34,845 nucleotides of DNA from Candidatus Gastranaerophilales bacterium (GTDB taxonomy: Bacteria > Cyanobacteriota > Vampirovibrionia > Gastranaerophilales > Gastranaerophilaceae). Of this stretch, positions 32,595 to 34,845 are shown one piece after another. The stretch covers positions 1 to 34,845 of the forward strand of contig JAEEHV010000036.1 in the NCBI GenBank assembly GCA_016280955.1, given 5' to 3'. How positions within the stretch are numbered: the first letter of the stretch is position 1; each line of letters begins with the position of its first letter. Made by a program: the position numbers and the translations under genes. The notes beneath the pieces are model-generated. The model worked only from the letters and a program-made list of their open reading frames with translations. It was not told where the DNA came from and ran no database searches.

Positions 32595-33215
32595 ATGAAT
32601 AAATTATATAGCAATAACACTTTTCTGCTTTTCAAATATTTTATAAGACCGGTGTGTATAATTATAGCAATCATTTGCACAATAAGCTTACAAAAGAATG
32701 GTATTTTTGCAGCTGAAGGCGGAATGTTTTTTCTGCTTATTCCTATATTTCTAATTCTATTTACCATTTGTAATATAATTATGGTTTCTTGTATAAAACA
32801 AATTAGCATAAACTCAAATATAATATCTATAGACCATGTAAGAGGTTTTAAAACAACTAATTATAATATCAATAAATCAGAAATAAACATGATTATGGCA
32901 GAATATAAACTAAAAAAATATTTTTTCATTGAACCTTTAACCCATAATTTGTCTCATCAAGCAAATCCGGCAGAATTATTCGATTTTTATTTTAATATTA
33001 TTTTAAATAACGGAACAAAAATTGTGTTAAAACACAATGTAGAGCAATTGGAAATTCTTGATATATTTGAACCGTTGACAAAAATTACTGCAAATATCCA
33101 AATTGGTACACCTGCAAATATTTCAGAACTAATCAAAAGAACAAATAAACTAAAAAGTTACACCCAACAATATAATGGTGCTGTATGGCAATTTAATGCT
33201 AAAAACAGCAAATAA
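32595..33215 (+). CDS. Two-helix membrane protein with soluble PH-like C-terminal domain, 206 aa
   Basis: Two membrane helices (about 19-35 and 44-68) are followed by a cytoplasmic-type domain beginning ISINSNIISIDHVRGFKTTNYNINKSEIN. Alternating beta strands and a final helix recall bacterial PH-like domains, but no specific family is recognised. AGGAGG lies 8 bases before the ATG. It has the same topology as the protein at 33634 and a closely similar promoter, so an old tandem duplication is likely. Its stop is 6 bases from the end of the opposite-strand ORF at 33222-33422. Confidence 0.65.
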   Translation: MNKLYSNNTFLLFKYFIRPVCIIIAIICTISLQKNGIFAAEGGMFFLLIPIFLILFTICNIIMVSCIKQISINSNIISIDHVRGFKTTNYNINKSEINMIMAEYKLKKYFFIEPLTHNLSHQANPAELFDFYFNIILNNGTKIVLKHNVEQLEILDIFEPLTKITANIQIGTPANISELIKRTNKLKSYTQQYNGAVWQFNAKNSK

Positions 33216-33221
33216 CAGGTT

Positions 33222-33422
33222 TCAACCATTAATTTTATCTGAATTATTTATCCATGCATTTAACATAGCAAGTTCTATTTCATTGGATATTTTACTGTCA
33301 CCATTTTGTAATTCCTGCCTGCTAAAATTCAAAATATTATTTTTAAAAGATTCTTGAATATTGATTTTTTCTATCAAGTCAATAATATCCAATAAAGGCA
33401 TACCTATGTATAATTCTTGCAT
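33222..33422 (-). CDS. Small acidic hypothetical protein, 66 aa
   Basis: The short ORF encodes a helical acidic protein (LDIIDLIEKINIQESF, ISNEIELAMLNAWINNS). No family is recognised. No Shine-Dalgarno sequence is visible, but minus-strand TTTACA and AT-rich -10-like sequences lie upstream. Reality is uncertain; amino-acid composition and lack of rare codons favour it over a chance frame. Confidence 0.4.
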   Translation of the reverse strand: MQELYIGMPLLDIIDLIEKINIQESFKNNILNFSRQELQNGDSKISNEIELAMLNAWINNSDKING

Positions 33423-33472
33423 AATTATTCATTTTTTATAATATAAATTTATTATAATTATTTATGTAAAAT

Positions 33473-33501
33473 TTTACAAAAATAACATTAATGTCTATAA
33501 T
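33473..33501 (+). promoter_or_regulatory. Promoter upstream of leader ORF and 233-aa membrane protein
   Basis: TTTACA (33473-33478), a 17-base spacer and TATAAT (33496-33501) make a near-consensus promoter. The ATG of a 24-codon ORF lies exactly six bases after the -10. Confidence 0.7.
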
Positions 33502-33507
33502 TAGTAT

Positions 33508-33582
33508 ATGAGTAATACAATGTCGCAAGACAAATTATACACCGCTATGACTCAAGTTGAGGAATACTCAAATATTGAATAA
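33508..33582 (+). CDS. Possible leaderless 24-aa leader peptide
   Basis: The ORF reads MSNTMSQDKLYTAMTQVEEY and ends SNIE. It starts exactly at the predicted transcription start of the promoter at 33473-33501 and ends 51 bases before the next gene's ATG. No family is recognised. It may be a small protein, a regulatory leader peptide, or a chance frame in a leader of about 125 bases. Confidence 0.35.
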   Translation: MSNTMSQDKLYTAMTQVEEYSNIE

Positions 33583-33633
33583 TATTTCTAAGACATTCAA
33601 AAATTAAGTGTATAAAAACAGTGAGGATAAAAA

Positions 33634-34335
33634 ATGAGCGAGCAAAATTTAAACAACAAAACATTTGATTTATCACAGAATTCTTTTGTGATTTTTATGT
33701 CAAGTTATGCACCCGGATTAATTGCCGGTACAATAGCAATTGTATTTATAAATTCTATATTACCTTTTCCTGATTTTTTGGAAAAATGTTTTTTTATAAT
33801 ATTATTTATAGCAATGCTTATTAAAGCTATTATGAATTTACAATTAAATAAAAGAACTTTGGTCATATCAAATAATGCAATTGAAGTATATCTAAAAAAG
33901 AGAAAAAATAATATACTTTTAACTAAAATTAATAATGATGAAATAGCATCAATAAAACAATTTGAAGATGAAGCTTTTGTCATAACCAAAAAAGATGGTA
34001 AAGAAGAAATTATACCAATAAGTTGTCATCTGAAACCATATAAAATACTGTTGTATAGTATTAAAAAAGCTTTATTCGATATTTTCGGAAAAGAACGAAC
34101 AGATTTTGAACAAGATAATTTATTGGTAGAGTATATTAATCAAAATACATTACCAAAACAGTTGCAAAATGCAGATAATAATTCAAAGATATTAAGATTA
34201 GGCGCTATAATAATTTACATGATTTTAGCAGGACTTCCGACTGCTCTTGCGATACTGGCAATTCTATTATTAATTCTTACGGCTTTGATAGCTTTTCTAA
34301 AAGGTATTATAGCTGTTCTTTCTGTTGCTTCATAA
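33634..34335 (+). CDS. Membrane protein with PH-like middle domain, 233 aa
   Basis: Two N-terminal helices (about 18-62) are followed by a soluble domain (about 70-175; TLVISNNAIEVYLKKRKNN, FEDEAFVITKKDGKEEIIPI). A long hydrophobic C-terminal stretch follows (about 186-233, LGAIIIYMILAGLPTALAIL and on), enough for two more helices. The strand pattern of the soluble domain recalls bacterial PH-like folds; this is weak. GAGG lies 7 bases before the ATG. It resembles the upstream neighbour at 32595 in topology but has the extra C-terminal helices. A strong terminator follows at 34391. Confidence 0.65.
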   Translation: MSEQNLNNKTFDLSQNSFVIFMSSYAPGLIAGTIAIVFINSILPFPDFLEKCFFIILFIAMLIKAIMNLQLNKRTLVISNNAIEVYLKKRKNNILLTKINNDEIASIKQFEDEAFVITKKDGKEEIIPISCHLKPYKILLYSIKKALFDIFGKERTDFEQDNLLVEYINQNTLPKQLQNADNNSKILRLGAIIIYMILAGLPTALAILAILLLILTALIAFLKGIIAVLSVAS

Positions 34336-34390
34336 TTATTAGCATGTATAGTGTAGATTTTTGCACCCGATTTTTTAAAATGACTTTTAG

Positions 34391-34423
34391 AAATGGCTAT
34401 TGTATAAACACAATAGCCATTTT
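34391..34423 (+). terminator. Terminator of the 233-aa membrane protein gene
   Basis: A perfect 13-bp stem (AAATGGCTATTGT with ACAATAGCCATTT) surrounds a six-base loop and is followed by a T. It could act in both directions. Confidence 0.85.
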
Positions 34424-34530
34424 AGCATTTTAATGAATTAAATGCGAAACAAAAAGAGTAGAAAAAACCACTTTTTGTCCGGTGTGATATTGTTTTCAAT
34501 AAAATTATTAAGCCAATGGAGGGAAGAACC

Positions 34531-34563
34531 CGACAATCTTCGATTGTCGCGGTTCGAATCCGC
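34531..34563 (+). other. tRNA-like fragment (stem-loop plus T-arm)
   Basis: A perfect stem CGACAAT/ATTGTCG with loop CTTCG is followed at once by GCGGTTCGAATCCGC, a T-arm with canonical TTCGAAT loop. No matching acceptor or D arm is found upstream. It is opposite in orientation to the two adjacent tRNA genes. This is probably a degenerate tRNA remnant, possibly an old integration scar. Confidence 0.35.
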
Positions 34564-34567
34564 ACAA

Positions 34568-34589
34568 CAAAAAAAACTCCCGAAGGAGT
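34568..34589 (-). terminator. Terminator of the tRNA-Thr-tRNA-Tyr unit
   Basis: On the minus strand ACTCC, a TTCG tetraloop and GGAGT are followed by eight or more Ts. Confidence 0.9.
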
Positions 34590-34599
34590 CTTAGAAAAA

Positions 34600-34682
34600 T
34601 GGGCAGGGGTGGATTCGAACCACCGTACCCTCTCGAGAACAGATTTACAGTCTGTCGCCTTTAGCCACTCGGCCACCTACCC
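34600..34682 (-). tRNA. tRNA-Tyr (anticodon GTA)
   Basis: The minus strand folds into an 83-nt class II tRNA. Acceptor strands GGGTAGG and CCTGCCC pair, with discriminator A. The anticodon stem CAGA/TCTG encloses CTGTAAA, giving anticodon GTA. A long variable arm and T arm with GTGGTTCGAATCCAC follow. CCA is not encoded. The frame MAEWLKATDCKSV read across it is a known tRNA artefact, not a gene. Confidence 0.96.
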
Positions 34683-34699
34683 ATATTAAATTTTAAATT

Positions 34700-34771
34700 T
34701 GCCTTTGACGGGATTTGAACCCGTGGCCTCTCCCTTACCAAGGGAGTGCGCTACCCCTGCGCCACAAAGGC
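34700..34771 (-). tRNA. tRNA-Thr (anticodon GGT)
   Basis: The minus strand folds into a 72-nt tRNA. Acceptor strands GCCTTTG and CAAAGGC pair, with discriminator A. The anticodon stem CTCCC/GGGAG encloses TTGGTAA, giving anticodon GGT. The T arm has ACGGGTTCAAATCCCGT. It lies 17 bases upstream of tRNA-Tyr in the same transcript. TTATAA just upstream (34772-34777) may be part of its promoter. Confidence 0.95.
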
Positions 34772-34845
34772 TTATAATCGGAGTCCTTGCCACATAGGCA
34801 TATACCCGAACAAGGCTATTTAGTTTTCAAAAACAAAAGCAAAAA

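Noticed and set aside
34422..34676. 84-aa minus-strand frame beginning MAEWLKATDCKSVLERVRWF
   Set aside because: It is the translated shadow of tRNA-Tyr; this peptide is a common annotation artefact.

Overview
The window is AT-rich bacterial chromosome, almost fully coding, with dense genes on both strands and mixed core and lineage-specific content. I infer a gut-type non-photosynthetic relative of the Cyanobacteria (Gastranaerophilales / Melainabacteria-like). The evidence is an SLH-domain envelope protein, ordinary TTGACA/TATAAT promoters, core genes of ordinary bacterial type, and several unrecognised proteins that start with a short M-(K/R)-I-x-x-x-(Q/K)-N or NFKG-type segment, which I associate with that group from memory. 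No rRNA, phage module, CRISPR array or intact transposase is visible.

Layout. 1-2100: a helical hypothetical gene, a 25-residue signal-peptide-only ORF next to a possible mobile-element remnant, tRNA-Ser(GCT), a 51-residue gene with its own terminator, and a small exported Cys-containing protein. 2147-3391: a U32-family tRNA hydroxylation protein. 3430-9283: two very large same-strand genes, a 1037-aa protein with hydrophobic segments and an 886-aa fibre-like protein with a 131-aa tandem repeat and a Bacteroidota-like C-terminal tail. They face a sigma-70 family gene (9582-10499) across a palindrome-bearing intergenic region. 10501-12303: a divergent GH77-like glucanotransferase with a C-terminal membrane anchor. 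12386-13672: an SLH protein behind a structured RNA leader. 13821-17941: a hypothetical gene, a MacB-type ABC permease and ATPase, tRNA-Leu(CAA) and ribosomal protein S1. 18099-19710: cysK and cysE, the two last steps of cysteine synthesis. 19713-24485: proS, a DUF2229 protein, an RluD-type pseudouridine synthase and miaA. 24531-34335: mostly exported or membrane proteins of unknown role (TPR/propeller protein, PAP2 phosphatase, a 535-aa membrane protein, a 1062-aa HD-domain protein, two membrane proteins with a soluble PH-like region). 34568-34771: a tRNA-Thr(GGT)-tRNA-Tyr(GTA) unit on the minus strand.

Two features run through the whole window. First, several genes have no Shine-Dalgarno sequence but carry a -10 box exactly six bases before the ATG, the geometry expected for leaderless mRNAs. 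In two places this changes the start codon or the operon reading. Second, four convergent gene pairs end within 0-2 bases of each other with no terminator between them. The most novel material is the 3430-9283 pair with its facing sigma factor, and the tail-anchored GH77-like enzyme. Family assignments come from motifs read by eye; no database search was possible.
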